Below the pieces are notes generated by a model. The model had not been told where the DNA came from, ran no database searches, and saw nothing but the letters and a program-made list of their open reading frames with translations. A stretch of 64,000 bases of DNA from Ktedonosporobacter rubrisoli. Its GTDB lineage: Bacteria > Chloroflexota > Ktedonobacteria > Ktedonobacterales > Ktedonobacteraceae. This document shows, one piece after another, positions 43,599 to 52,315 of this stretch. The stretch is taken from contig NZ_CP035758.1 in assembly GCF_004208415.1 (NCBI RefSeq), positions 10,354,001-10,418,000 on the forward strand. Reading direction: 5' to 3'. Positions within the stretch are counted from its first letter, which is position 1. Every line of letters starts with the position of its first letter. Position numbers and translations under genes: made by a program.

Positions 43599-44942
43599 TT
43601 AGTGGGTCGATTGCTGTAGCATCTCTGCGCGAGCTGCTGACTGGGAAGCTTCTTGCTCAGTTGCAGCCTCGCGCGCTATGAGAATGCGTTCCCACGCTTT
43701 AAAGAATGGGTAGTACATGATCGCGGAAACAGCCAGGTCGAACGCTTGCAGGAAGGTGCCTCTGATATCACCGCCGCTAGCGACGAATCCGCTGATTCCG
43801 ACAGGAACAGTAAATGGTTGTAAGACAACTGGTATATGTACCCATCCCAGAGAGAACACGATATAGTTCAAAGTGACGATGGTTACAGGGACCAAAATGA
43901 AAGGGATCATCATTATTGGGTTGAGCATCATTGGAACGCCGAACGTGACCGGCTCATTGATATTAAAGATGGCCGGCCCCAGGGCGACTTTGCCTACGGT
44001 ACGCAGCTGCGTAGAACGCGAACGTAACATATATATGACCAGGGGCCACGTTGCCCCCGAACCGCCTAGATGCGCAAAGATATGAAAGAAAGGCTCTGTG
44101 ACGATGCCGTGCCCTCCGTGAACGTTGTTGGCTAAGGTTGTAAACCAGAATGGCGCCGCCATGGCGGTGACAACATTCATGCCATGAATACCTACCGACC
44201 AGAGTAACATCATTAAGATGATCTCAAAGATGGCTGCCGGGTAGCTATCCTGCACAACCACCAGAGGTTGAAACAGGCGCATGAGCAAAACTGGTGCGGT
44301 AAGCTGATGGAGTTTGCCATCGGTGCCTATATAAGTGTGTGCGCTGATAAACCATTCAATTGCCCAGATAGCCGTCAAGAGCAAGACTGTCGGCACGAGT
44401 GCTTCAAATGCGCGCTTGACGTTGGGCGGAACTGTACGGGGTAGTTTGATCGTAAAACGTGATGTACGAAACCAGCGCATAACTTCGGTGGTAATAATTC
44501 CGATGATAATGGCGACGAGTAGGCCCTGCCCTCCCAGGTAGGGCAAGATCTCACCAAGCTTGAGATCAGCCAGGTTGCAGACAGGCATGGCGGCAACTAG
44601 AAACAGGACCAGGGCCAGGATGGCGGGCTGGACTGGCTCGGTACGATAATATTGGGCAAGACTGTAGGCAACGCCAAAGGTCAGGATGAGGGCCATCAGC
44701 CCGAAGGAGAGTTGGAACGGAACTGTAAGCGCGGTTTGATATGGCGCAAGCAGGGTTGCCAACCCGGGCAGCGGCGGATTGGAAATGATCAAAAACAGGC
44801 TACCCGCTATGATAAGAGGCAATGTGAAAATAATAAAAGCATCCCGTATGGCTTGCAGATGCACGCTGCTTGCCAGTATGCCAAGTGGCGGAACGAGGTA
44901 GCGCTCAAACCATTGGCTACTTCGTTCAATGAAGCTATTCAC
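43599..44942 (-). CDS. PTS transporter EIIC component, cellobiose/lactose family (CelB-like)
   Basis: The protein has 447 residues with about 8-10 hydrophobic helices. The start RYLVPPLGILASSVHLQAIR, then GSLFLIISNPP, and the segment EPFFHIFAHLGGSGATWPLV are characteristic of the Lac/cellobiose EIIC family (TIGR00410/PF02378). It carries the sugar through the membrane while EIIB phosphorylates it. The EIIB gene lies upstream with 27 bp between them. No EIIA gene is visible in the window. The substrate is probably a beta-glucoside or another disaccharide. Confidence 0.9.
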   Translation of the reverse strand: MNSFIERSSQWFERYLVPPLGILASSVHLQAIRDAFIIFTLPLIIAGSLFLIISNPPLPGLATLLAPYQTALTVPFQLSFGLMALILTFGVAYSLAQYYRTEPVQPAILALVLFLVAAMPVCNLADLKLGEILPYLGGQGLLVAIIIGIITTEVMRWFRTSRFTIKLPRTVPPNVKRAFEALVPTVLLLTAIWAIEWFISAHTYIGTDGKLHQLTAPVLLMRLFQPLVVVQDSYPAAIFEIILMMLLWSVGIHGMNVVTAMAAPFWFTTLANNVHGGHGIVTEPFFHIFAHLGGSGATWPLVIYMLRSRSTQLRTVGKVALGPAIFNINEPVTFGVPMMLNPIMMIPFILVPVTIVTLNYIVFSLGWVHIPVVLQPFTVPVGISGFVASGGDIRGTFLQAFDLAVSAIMYYPFFKAWERILIAREAATEQEASQSAARAEMLQQSTH

Positions 44943-44969
44943 GTTGCCTCTGTCCTTTCTGCGTATATC

Positions 44970-45278
44970 TCATGCCGGTAGCAGACGAAGCACCTGCTTT
45001 AAGACTGCCTCGCCATCCATGGTAGCGTAATGAAAAGGCTCAATCATGGCGACCGGCTTATTGACAGAATGAGCAATTTTCTCGATGCTTTTGCGCAAAT
45101 GACGAATCTGGGGTGCGATCAGTACTACGTCGCACATGTCAACCTGTGCCGTATATTCTCCGGCGCTGAGTGCTTCCACATGTAACTCAATGTGTTGTGC
45201 TGCAGCAGCACTGAGCATACTTTCTACTAAAAGGCTTGTAGACATTCCCCAGCTACAAACAATTAATACTCGCATCAT
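44970..45278 (-). CDS. PTS EIIB component, cellobiose type
   Basis: The 102-residue protein is started at ATG 45278 with AGAGGATCA upstream; a longer frame to 45302 has no ribosome site. RVLIVCSWGMSTSLLVESML carries the phosphorylated Cys of the lactose/cellobiose EIIB family. Strand and helix order fits PF02302. It passes phosphate from an EIIA to the sugar bound by EIIC. The gene is preceded by a sigma-54 promoter at 45397-45412 and by LevR, so expression is expected only when the LevR protein is active. Confidence 0.9.
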   Translation of the reverse strand: MMRVLIVCSWGMSTSLLVESMLSAAAAQHIELHVEALSAGEYTAQVDMCDVVLIAPQIRHLRKSIEKIAHSVNKPVAMIEPFHYATMDGEAVLKQVLRLLPA

Positions 45279-45396
45279 TGATCCTCTTAACACGCATTCC
45301 ATCCCTGATAGTAGGCGCAGATGTGTGCTTGAAAACTATTGCGTGTGCAACACACATACAGGTAAAAATTGGAATTGCGAAGCTACTAATGTATAC

Positions 45397-45412
45397 TGCA
45401 AGAAGTATGCCA
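45397..45412 (-). promoter_or_regulatory. Sigma-54 (minus 24/minus 12) promoter before EIIB
   Basis: The minus strand reads TGGCAT-ACTTC-TTGCA, matching TGGCAC-N5-TTGCA with the required GG-to-GC spacing. The predicted start lies about 108 nt upstream of the EIIB start codon. The LevR-type activator encoded upstream has a GAYTGA-type sigma-54 contact loop. Confidence 0.8.
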
Positions 45413-45414
45413 AT

Positions 45415-45475
45415 ATGTGTGCTACACACATAGCACACTTTTAGGATGATTGCCGATGAAATTAAAGCACACTTC
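45415..45475. promoter_or_regulatory. Likely LevR upstream activating region
   Basis: ATGTGTG-CTA-CACACAT (45415-45431) is a perfect 7-bp dyad directly upstream of the minus 24 box. AGCACACTT occurs twice as a direct repeat (45432-45440 and 45467-45475). A similar GTGTG-CAA-CACAC dyad lies downstream of the promoter at 45343-45355. Sites of this type are where LevR-like activators bind; assignment is inferred from repeat geometry. Confidence 0.5.
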
Positions 45476-45548
45476 GTGTATTGTGTGTAGTTAAGCATAA
45501 AGTAATTGAGAGGCTTGATGAGGGTTAGGGCGCCAGATGGAGGCCTTG

Positions 45549-48518
45549 TCAAAGGCTAAAGATATCCACCTGGCGCAGGATGCCTACAATGTTATAGGCT
45601 TCCTCATCGGGCAATGTGTGGGCAAGCTGTATCCCTAGCGTTTGCCAGGCCTGGCGGCAGACAGCCAATTCGCGCGCATATTGCTGTTCTACGGCTTGCC
45701 GTACGCTCTGGCTCACAAGAAAACTTTGCTGGGGCTCGCGCTCTAGCACGCAAGCCAGGTGGAGGAGGAGGCCGGCCAGCACATCGATGGGAAAGCTTTC
45801 TCCAACTTCAACTTCGATCATTTCTATCATGGACTCCAGCAAAGGCAGAATACGGATCGGATTGAGGAAGAGTAGACGCTGGCTTAGCGTATGGGAAATT
45901 TCTTGCACAAGGTCTGCTCGCTGGGTAAATGTCGGAGGAGGAGTTGTGCTTGTCTGGAGAGCAGCGGCGGGAGGCTGTAGGAGCTCGGGATCAATGAGCG
46001 TGCCGCCGGTCAAGGTTCGCATGCGCGCAATCCCATCGCCAAAGAGCAATTCGGTAAGTGAGATAAAAGGATAGTTCTCAAGATGAGGGTTGATTGTGCC
46101 AACCACGGCTATCACCCGTTTTTGGCCGATAAGTTGCTGGATATCGGCCTCTGTCTTGCGGGAGAGATTGATATCCATACAGATGATCTCTATGTTTTGC
46201 CGTCCCAACTCTGGTAAATGTTCTTGTAAGAGATCAGCAAGTTTGCTGGCACTGCCAAAGCCGGTGAGGCAAACCGAGAGGATAACCCGCTCGCTCTGGA
46301 CCGCTGAGGGGTTGAGTGGGCCGTGTTGGCCATTTTGCTGGGACAGAGAGGCCGAGGCTTTGCTGGAATCCTCTGTATGCGAGATGCTAGTAAGGCTGGC
46401 TGCCAGTTGGTCCAGGTTCATGTGCTTGGAATGTTGAGCGCGGCGCAGGGCCTCGACAACCAGGGGCGCGCATACACCCGAGATCGCCCGGATGGGAATA
46501 CCCAGTCGTCGTGTTACCAGCTCTCCCAGTGAGAGCAGCGAAGAAAAGTCTACAAGAAGCAAGACCCCGCTGCCCTGGTCAGCCTGGCTCACACAATGTT
46601 CTACTTGTTCTAGAAGTTCCTCGGGAGTTTGTTCCAGGGTCAGAGCTATAGAATGCACAAGCTCTACGCCAACCAGCGTGTTGGCCAGTTCTGCCAGTCC
46701 TGAGGCGATGCCATGGCCATGGGCAGCCACAACAATACCAACCGTGGCTTGTTCATTATAAAGAAATACATCGGCATTTGCGAAGAGGATAGCCAGCACG
46801 TCGGCCTCGCTCTCGGGCAGCGAGATACCAAGCTCCGAGCGAATGCGCAACAGGGCCATGTGAGCAATCTCATATTCCAGCGGATTGGTTTTGTGCATAG
46901 ATGGTATCGCCGGAGCGGCAAGTTGATGGCCATTGGCGATATGTTCCAGAGCGCTGGAGAGATGGAGCGCCAGGACAAAGGCTAGTTTTTCGGGAAATGT
47001 GTGCCTTAATTGCTTCTCGGCGAACTGCGTAATTGAGCGACTGACTGTAAGAATGTGCTCATCGACGAGATGCGCAATACCCTCTGCCTGCTCCTGGGTA
47101 ACGGTATCGGCAAAGCCCTGAAAGTAATGCTGGATATCGAGATGTAAAAGTCGATTGATTTCATATTCGGATATGCCACTACCGCGCAAGACATTCAGTT
47201 CTGTGCTGATGATTTCATAGAGATTTTGCGATGAGGTAGAGGCCGAATGATTATCTAGACTCAACCCTGTTGGCGTGAAGATGTGCGTGGCCTCTATGAG
47301 GTGCTGTACAGCGCTCAAGGCGCGATGAAGCACGCCAGTCCGCAGGAGTCCACGGCGTATATGTTCGGGTAATACGTTGGTGTGAATGTGTAGTTCGGGC
47401 AGGTTGTTGGTGCGATACTCCAGATAGGCCCGTGCGCAGGTGAGCTGGACGTCTGTGCGCAGTTGGCCGATATTGCCAGGACATTCATAGACTAAGAGAG
47501 CGCGCAGGACCTGGGGGGCAACATGAATATTGGTGCCGATAGTGCTGCACTCATTTGTAAAGAAGGCCCGCAAAAGCTCGTAGCGTTCCGCCATTGTGCG
47601 CTCAGTGAGGCCGGGCAAGGTAATCGTCATCGGGATGCGTCGGCGAAACGTCGGCAAGAGGGCGCTATGAGGGTCCTCGGTCGTTGCTGCCAGCAGCAAT
47701 AACGAGGTATGCCGCTCTTTGACCTCTCCCATGCGGCGGAAGCGCTCGCTATCCATAAGATAGAAGAGCATTTCCTGGCCTTCTGGCGGTAGGCGATGGA
47801 CCTCATCAAGAAAGAGAATACCATGGTCAGCCTGCTCTACCAGGCCCACGCGATCGCGCTCAGCGCCGGTATAGGCCCCCCGTACTACGCCGAAGAGATG
47901 GGCCATTAAAAGTTGCGGATTGCCAGCATAATCGGCACAGTTGAAACTTATAAAAGGAGCATTCGCGGGGAGCGTTTTCTGCTCTAGCGCAAAGGCGTGC
48001 ATCAAGCGGGCAAAGGTAGTTTTGCCTACTCCACTTGGTCCGCACGTAAGGGTATGCAGTCCACGGGGTGGGTAGAGAATAGCCGCCTTGGCCTGCTGAA
48101 TAGCAACTTTGAGCCCTTCACTAGAGCCGATAAGCGTCTCAAAGCTGGTCACCACGGAACCGAAGGTGACCGAAGCCGAAATGGATAGCTGTTGCGCTGC
48201 CTTGGATTCTTCTGCGGTGGATACTAGAGCTGATGGGGTGTGCGATTTTTTCCCATTGGAAGAAGGCGCAATCTCCTGGTTCGCATCTTGCGTAGCTGCT
48301 TTGATGTGAAAGAGCACGGGACGGCCGGGGATGCGTTCAATGATCCCTTCCTGGGCCAATAGATTAAGATCCCGGCTGGCATTTGTCCGATCTATAGCAG
48401 CTTGTTCTGCAACTTCTTCTGCGCTGAAGCCTGTATGGCGACGCAACGCACTACTCTGTGCTGGTCGATGTGTACACAAGGATCGCAATGCCTCAAGTAC
48501 TCGATCTTTGCGTTGCAC
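45549..48518 (-). CDS. LevR-type sigma-54 activator with PTS regulation domains
   Basis: The protein has 989 residues. An N-terminal winged helix (about 1-65) is followed by an AAA+ sigma-54 domain (about 125-360) with Walker A GPSGVGKTTFARL, the sigma-54 contact loop GAYTGA and Walker B ILFLDEVH. Then follow a PRD domain (about 470-570), an EIIA-Man fold with the phosphorylated His region VVAAHGHGIASGL, an EIIB-like segment VCLTGFGSASK, and a second PRD. This is the LevR order. PTS phosphorylation tunes such activators according to sugar supply. The genes EIIB and EIIC follow on the same strand behind a sigma-54 promoter and are the likely targets, perhaps with the XylFGH-type genes. Confidence 0.95.
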   Translation of the reverse strand: MQRKDRVLEALRSLCTHRPAQSSALRRHTGFSAEEVAEQAAIDRTNASRDLNLLAQEGIIERIPGRPVLFHIKAATQDANQEIAPSSNGKKSHTPSALVSTAEESKAAQQLSISASVTFGSVVTSFETLIGSSEGLKVAIQQAKAAILYPPRGLHTLTCGPSGVGKTTFARLMHAFALEQKTLPANAPFISFNCADYAGNPQLLMAHLFGVVRGAYTGAERDRVGLVEQADHGILFLDEVHRLPPEGQEMLFYLMDSERFRRMGEVKERHTSLLLLAATTEDPHSALLPTFRRRIPMTITLPGLTERTMAERYELLRAFFTNECSTIGTNIHVAPQVLRALLVYECPGNIGQLRTDVQLTCARAYLEYRTNNLPELHIHTNVLPEHIRRGLLRTGVLHRALSAVQHLIEATHIFTPTGLSLDNHSASTSSQNLYEIISTELNVLRGSGISEYEINRLLHLDIQHYFQGFADTVTQEQAEGIAHLVDEHILTVSRSITQFAEKQLRHTFPEKLAFVLALHLSSALEHIANGHQLAAPAIPSMHKTNPLEYEIAHMALLRIRSELGISLPESEADVLAILFANADVFLYNEQATVGIVVAAHGHGIASGLAELANTLVGVELVHSIALTLEQTPEELLEQVEHCVSQADQGSGVLLLVDFSSLLSLGELVTRRLGIPIRAISGVCAPLVVEALRRAQHSKHMNLDQLAASLTSISHTEDSSKASASLSQQNGQHGPLNPSAVQSERVILSVCLTGFGSASKLADLLQEHLPELGRQNIEIICMDINLSRKTEADIQQLIGQKRVIAVVGTINPHLENYPFISLTELLFGDGIARMRTLTGGTLIDPELLQPPAAALQTSTTPPPTFTQRADLVQEISHTLSQRLLFLNPIRILPLLESMIEMIEVEVGESFPIDVLAGLLLHLACVLEREPQQSFLVSQSVRQAVEQQYARELAVCRQAWQTLGIQLAHTLPDEEAYNIVGILRQVDIFSL

Positions 48519-48788
48519 TAATCGATACCTCTCATAGCAGGTGGTGTGGGGGGCTATCTGTTGTCGTATTTAGTATACTGAAAGGACGAGAGAAAAATCA
48601 ATCAAACTCCAGGTAATAAATCGTAACAGCTAGCTTCTCAAAGTCAAAACACAACTTCGGCCTCTACTTGCATAAAGAGAAAAATAGAACTTTCTCCCTT
48701 GCCTACGATGGCCCTGAAAGACAATAGTAATGTTGTATATAATTCGTTAGGAAGATATATTTTAGCATATCATTGGCAGATGAGGTAG

Positions 48789-49742
48789 ATGCTAATGGAG
48801 TACGGTCTTATGGTACCGCAAGGCTGGCGCATGGATCTTGTGGGAATTGATGATCCTGTTGAGGCCTATGAAGCGATGACGCGCGTGGCACAGGAAGCGG
48901 AAAGGCTGGGATTTCACTCCCTATGGCTCTTTGATCATTTCCATACAGTGCCAGTTCCCGCGCAGGAAATAACTTTTGAGTGCTGGACCACCACTGCGGC
49001 ATTGGCGCGCGACACTACGCGGATACGCCTTGGGCAGCTGGTCTCGTGTAACAGCTATCGCAATCCGGCGCTGTTGGCCAAGATGGCCAGTACTGTTGAT
49101 GTCTTAAGTCATGGGCGGCTTACCTTGGGGATCGGCGCCGGTTGGTATGAGCCCGAATATGATGCCTATGGCTATGAGTATCCGAGCACGGCTGAGCGCT
49201 TGCGCCGTTTGCGAGAAGCCGTCAAACTTATTCATGCCATGTGGACACTGGATGAGGCCGATTTTGCCGGCCAGTATTATCAGATCCAGGGTGCGATAAA
49301 TCAGCCTCGGGGAGAGCAAAAACCGCATATACCTTTGCTTATTGGTGGTTCGGGCGAGCAGGTGACTTTGAAACTTGTGGCCCAATATGCAGACATGTGT
49401 AATATCTCCAATGCGGATATTGCTGTGCTCGAACAGAAACTGGAAGTACTAAAACGGCATTGCGAGGCTATAGGACGCGACTATAATGATATTCGTCGCA
49501 CTTTGCTCATCAATTGTACGATTGGCGAGACTGAGGAAGAGGCTCTGGAAAAGGTGCCGGGACGCACACGTGCCCAGCTGGAGGTTGTGAACAGGCAGTC
49601 GCTGCTAGGGACTCCTGAGATGATCCGCGCTCGCTTAGAGGAATATGAGGAGGCAGGTATACAGGAGGTTATCCTCTGGTTTCCTGATGCTATTAAGTTG
49701 GATGCTGTGCAGCTTTTTGCCAGCGAATGCATGTCAGGATAA
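48789..49742 (+). CDS. LLM-class F420-dependent oxidoreductase
   Basis: The protein has 317 residues. A TIM-barrel luciferase-like protein is recognised from LGFHSLWLFDHFHTVP, LGQLVSCNSYRNPALLAKM and VDVLSHGRLTLGIGAGW, all characteristic of F420-binding members, followed by RLREAVKLIHAMW and LLIGGSGEQVTLKLVAQYAD. Enzymes of this class reduce or oxidise secondary metabolites with F420 or FMN. F420 use is a family inference. ATG at 48789 follows TGAGGTAG; a second ATG six bases later is equally possible. It precedes the phosphopantetheinyl transferase by 122 bp. Confidence 0.9.
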   Translation: MLMEYGLMVPQGWRMDLVGIDDPVEAYEAMTRVAQEAERLGFHSLWLFDHFHTVPVPAQEITFECWTTTAALARDTTRIRLGQLVSCNSYRNPALLAKMASTVDVLSHGRLTLGIGAGWYEPEYDAYGYEYPSTAERLRRLREAVKLIHAMWTLDEADFAGQYYQIQGAINQPRGEQKPHIPLLIGGSGEQVTLKLVAQYADMCNISNADIAVLEQKLEVLKRHCEAIGRDYNDIRRTLLINCTIGETEEEALEKVPGRTRAQLEVVNRQSLLGTPEMIRARLEEYEEAGIQEVILWFPDAIKLDAVQLFASECMSG

Positions 49743-49864
49743 TTATGCTCCGCCCGCTTCTGTGCGAGCTTGCTACTCGTTGGGTATGTAGCAATGGTAT
49801 GGCGTGCTGTAGAACTGCGCGGAACGTCAGATTATTGCTACGTTATGCTGAGCCAGGATATCAA

Positions 49865-50602
49865 ATGCCAGATTGGAACATATCGCCGCAAGTTTTAGAC
49901 CTGCCACAAGATGAAGTGCATGTATGGCAGGCCTCGTTGTGTGCAGAAGAACCGGTTATCCAAAAATTTTTACCCCTGCTCTCACCTGATGAGAAGGCGC
50001 GGGCAGAGCGTTTCTATTTTGCCAGGGATCGCCAGCATTTTATTGTGGCCCGTGGTATTTTGCGAACTCTGCTGGGCCGCTATCTAAACCTAGCTCCTGA
50101 GCGGATTAGCTTTGTGTATAACCCTTATGGGAAACCAGCTTTAGATCCATCTGTCCATAGAGCCAACCTGCATTTCAACCTGGCGCATTCGCATCAGCTT
50201 GCACTCTACGCTTTTAGCTATGTTGGCCAGCTAGGTATTGATGTGGAGTATATGCGTTCGGATATGGACTATGAGCAACTGGCCAGCCATGCTTTTTCCG
50301 CCTATGAAAATACAGTATTTCACTCGCTCTCTGCCGAATTGCGCCAGAAAGCTTTTTTTGATTGTTGGACACGTAAAGAAGCGTATATTAAAGCCAGAGG
50401 AAAAGGGCTTTCGATTCCACTCGATCAATTTGATGTATCGTTGAGACCGGGAGAGCCAGCAGTAGTATTGGCATGTCGTCAAGAGGCTCAGGCTTCGTCT
50501 CCTTGCACTTTACGGGAACTTGATCCCGCTAGCACCTACGCGAGCGCTCTTGCCGTAGAGGGAGCCGGATGGCACTTGCGCTGCTGGCTCTGGCAGGGAT
50601 AG
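49865..50602 (+). CDS. 4'-phosphopantetheinyl transferase (Sfp type)
   Basis: The ATG at 49865 is preferred to the open-frame start at 49727 because an AGGA site precedes it and the family starts here. The 245-residue protein has FYFARDRQHFIVARGILRTL, YGKPAL, FNLAHSHQLALYA, the Mg-binding GIDVEYMR and the catalytic FFDCWTRKEAYIKARGKGL, the W-x-x-K-E-x-x-x-K signature of Sfp/AcpT. It moves phosphopantetheine from CoA to carrier proteins of polyketide and peptide synthases. No such synthase is in the window. It is convergent with the H-NOX gene. Confidence 0.95.
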   Translation: MPDWNISPQVLDLPQDEVHVWQASLCAEEPVIQKFLPLLSPDEKARAERFYFARDRQHFIVARGILRTLLGRYLNLAPERISFVYNPYGKPALDPSVHRANLHFNLAHSHQLALYAFSYVGQLGIDVEYMRSDMDYEQLASHAFSAYENTVFHSLSAELRQKAFFDCWTRKEAYIKARGKGLSIPLDQFDVSLRPGEPAVVLACRQEAQASSPCTLRELDPASTYASALAVEGAGWHLRCWLWQG

Positions 50603-50657
50603 ATCTGCTGCCATTCTCCACGCCTCCCTCGCGCTTGACGCTAGTCGCCTCATGCAG

Positions 50658-51515
50658 TCAGGACCACTTATCTGAAGTGGGAACGCGCCAGTAGTGTCGA
50701 TGAGTCAGGTCCTCGGCTTGCTGATTGGCTGTGCTGGCTACCAGCCCGGCAAACTGTAGGTGTTGTAGAGCCTCTAACAGTACGCTCAAGCGGGTGTGGC
50801 CAAAGGCCGTGGAGCTCATTTGCAAGAGTTGTTGGAGTTCTTGCAGCGTAATGCCATTCTTGTCAGGCAAGAGAGAAAGGATGGTATCGGCCAACTGCTG
50901 CTGTTGGCGTCGACGCTGTTGTTGTTCGGGAGACTCAATCGGCCCTCTTGAGGATTGGGGATTGGCGGTAAGGAGCACTTCGAAGCGGCACGCGTCAGCG
51001 CCAAGCTTCATACAAGTGAGCTCGGTCACCCTGACCTTCTCGCCAAAGCGCTCAGCCGCGCCCTCGATAGCGCCATGGAGCACGGCACACATCTTACGTG
51101 GGCTCTCATAAATGAGCATAAATTCGTTTGGGTTATGCGAGATTGTTTCATAGCTAAAAATGGGAGGAGTGAGCTTGTCAGGCGTACGACGCATCTGGCT
51201 ATGCGCCTCACGCATAATTAATAAGAGCTCGCGAGCATTATGTACGCGACCAAGCAAATAGGCGCAGAGATGACTTGTCAGACCATTGGTAATAAAGTAG
51301 CGACCATATTCGCGCAAGAGAGTAGATGTCGGTAGACCGGTCAGCTGGTTGGCCACGCTTACTCCTAAGCGGAGGAGCTCATCATCGTAGACGTGGCTGG
51401 TAAGCAGCGATGTTACGTTTATTTCTCCGAGGGCTTCACGATAGGTACTAAGAAAGGAATGCCCAAAGCGGGCCATCAGGAATTTTTCCCAGGTTACCAT
51501 TATCAATCCTTGCAT
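50658..51515 (-). CDS. H-NOX haem sensor fused to a winged-helix-like C-terminal domain
   Basis: ATG at 51515 has GGAGG 8 nt upstream (the ATG at 51530 overlaps that site). Residues 1-190 form an H-NOX domain: MQGLIMVTWEKFLMARFG matches the family start, His105 in LLLIMREAHSQM is the haem ligand, TPPIF follows, and Y-E-S-P-R (136-140) is the invariant YxSxR that holds the haem propionates. Val145 replaces the distal Tyr that gives O2 binding in some members, so NO or CO sensing is expected. After a Gln-rich linker, residues about 205-285 read ADTILSLLPDKNGITLQELQ, then LLEALQHLQFAGLVA and HYWRVP, an apparent winged helix. H-NOX usually acts through separate kinases or MCPs, so this would be a one-component regulator. 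The wing domain is inferred. Confidence 0.85.
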   Translation of the reverse strand: MQGLIMVTWEKFLMARFGHSFLSTYREALGEINVTSLLTSHVYDDELLRLGVSVANQLTGLPTSTLLREYGRYFITNGLTSHLCAYLLGRVHNARELLLIMREAHSQMRRTPDKLTPPIFSYETISHNPNEFMLIYESPRKMCAVLHGAIEGAAERFGEKVRVTELTCMKLGADACRFEVLLTANPQSSRGPIESPEQQQRRRQQQQLADTILSLLPDKNGITLQELQQLLQMSSTAFGHTRLSVLLEALQHLQFAGLVASTANQQAEDLTHRHYWRVPTSDKWS

Positions 51516-51536
51516 AAATTCATCCTCCAAATGGTC

Positions 51537-52315
51537 TCACACTGCTAGCGGTGTGAGAGTAAATTGCAGTAAAATATGGGCGTAGAGCAAGAGTGCTCTT
51601 GCCTTGACGGCGCAAGAACCACGCGGAATCAGGAACAAGGCTTTCCAATTCTTGAGAATTGGATGGTGAAGGACCCGCCCTTGACCGGGGATCTGGGGAC
51701 TAACGCCGCTTGCTTGTGGCATGACCCCGATGTTTTCCCCCTCTTCGCCGCCGTCAGACGGTGGCGAAACCAGGATGGGAAAGCCGTGAAGCGAAAGGCA
51801 CTGATAGGAAAGCGTAGCATCGTTCATGGCTAGCTTCCAGCTTCTTTGACTGTGCTGATAATAATGCTTAGACATATATGAATTCACTGATTTTTCTTGA
51901 GACTAAGGGATACGCTAGTGCATGAGATCTCTGGAATTCGACTTTTTTTGTATCACTGATTGCTACACATATATTATAATTTTGTATCCAAACGCACCCG
52001 AGCAATTTATGGAGAGCATAATCTATACTGATCTGACTATTTGCTCTATGCTGAGTCGTCTGCCCATAGATATAGCCTATGTTTAGAAATTGAGCAATGG
52101 GAAGGAGTATATATAGATGAGCTGCCTAAACTCTACAATTAACATTAGTTCTATTTCCTTGCACTTTGGGAAAAGATTCTGTTATACTTCGAAATAAAAG
52201 CTTTCTGAGACAGAAATAGCGTAAGATAGCTGAAATATGCCCATATGTAGTAATTGGTGTGCGAACCTGATGCGATATATAACGCACATAGGCCAGATCA
52301 TGAAGCGAGGTTTTT
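51537..52315. repeat. Gene-free stretch with structured intergenic repeat before the PAS gene
   Basis: No gene is supported. Within 51585-51800 several perfect stems occur: GCAAGAG-TG-CTCTTGC, CCAATTC-TTGA-GAATTGG and CGCCGCCGT with ACGGTGGCG. A stretch at 51725-51785 resembles one at 57374-57433 by eye, so this may be a dispersed intergenic element. The remaining about 480 bp is AT-rich and holds the PAS gene promoter. Confidence 0.45.

Noticed and set aside
51537..51887. 116-codon minus-strand frame before the PAS gene
   Set aside because: It lies within a palindrome-rich repeat and its translation has no motif; it is probably chance coding in a repeat.
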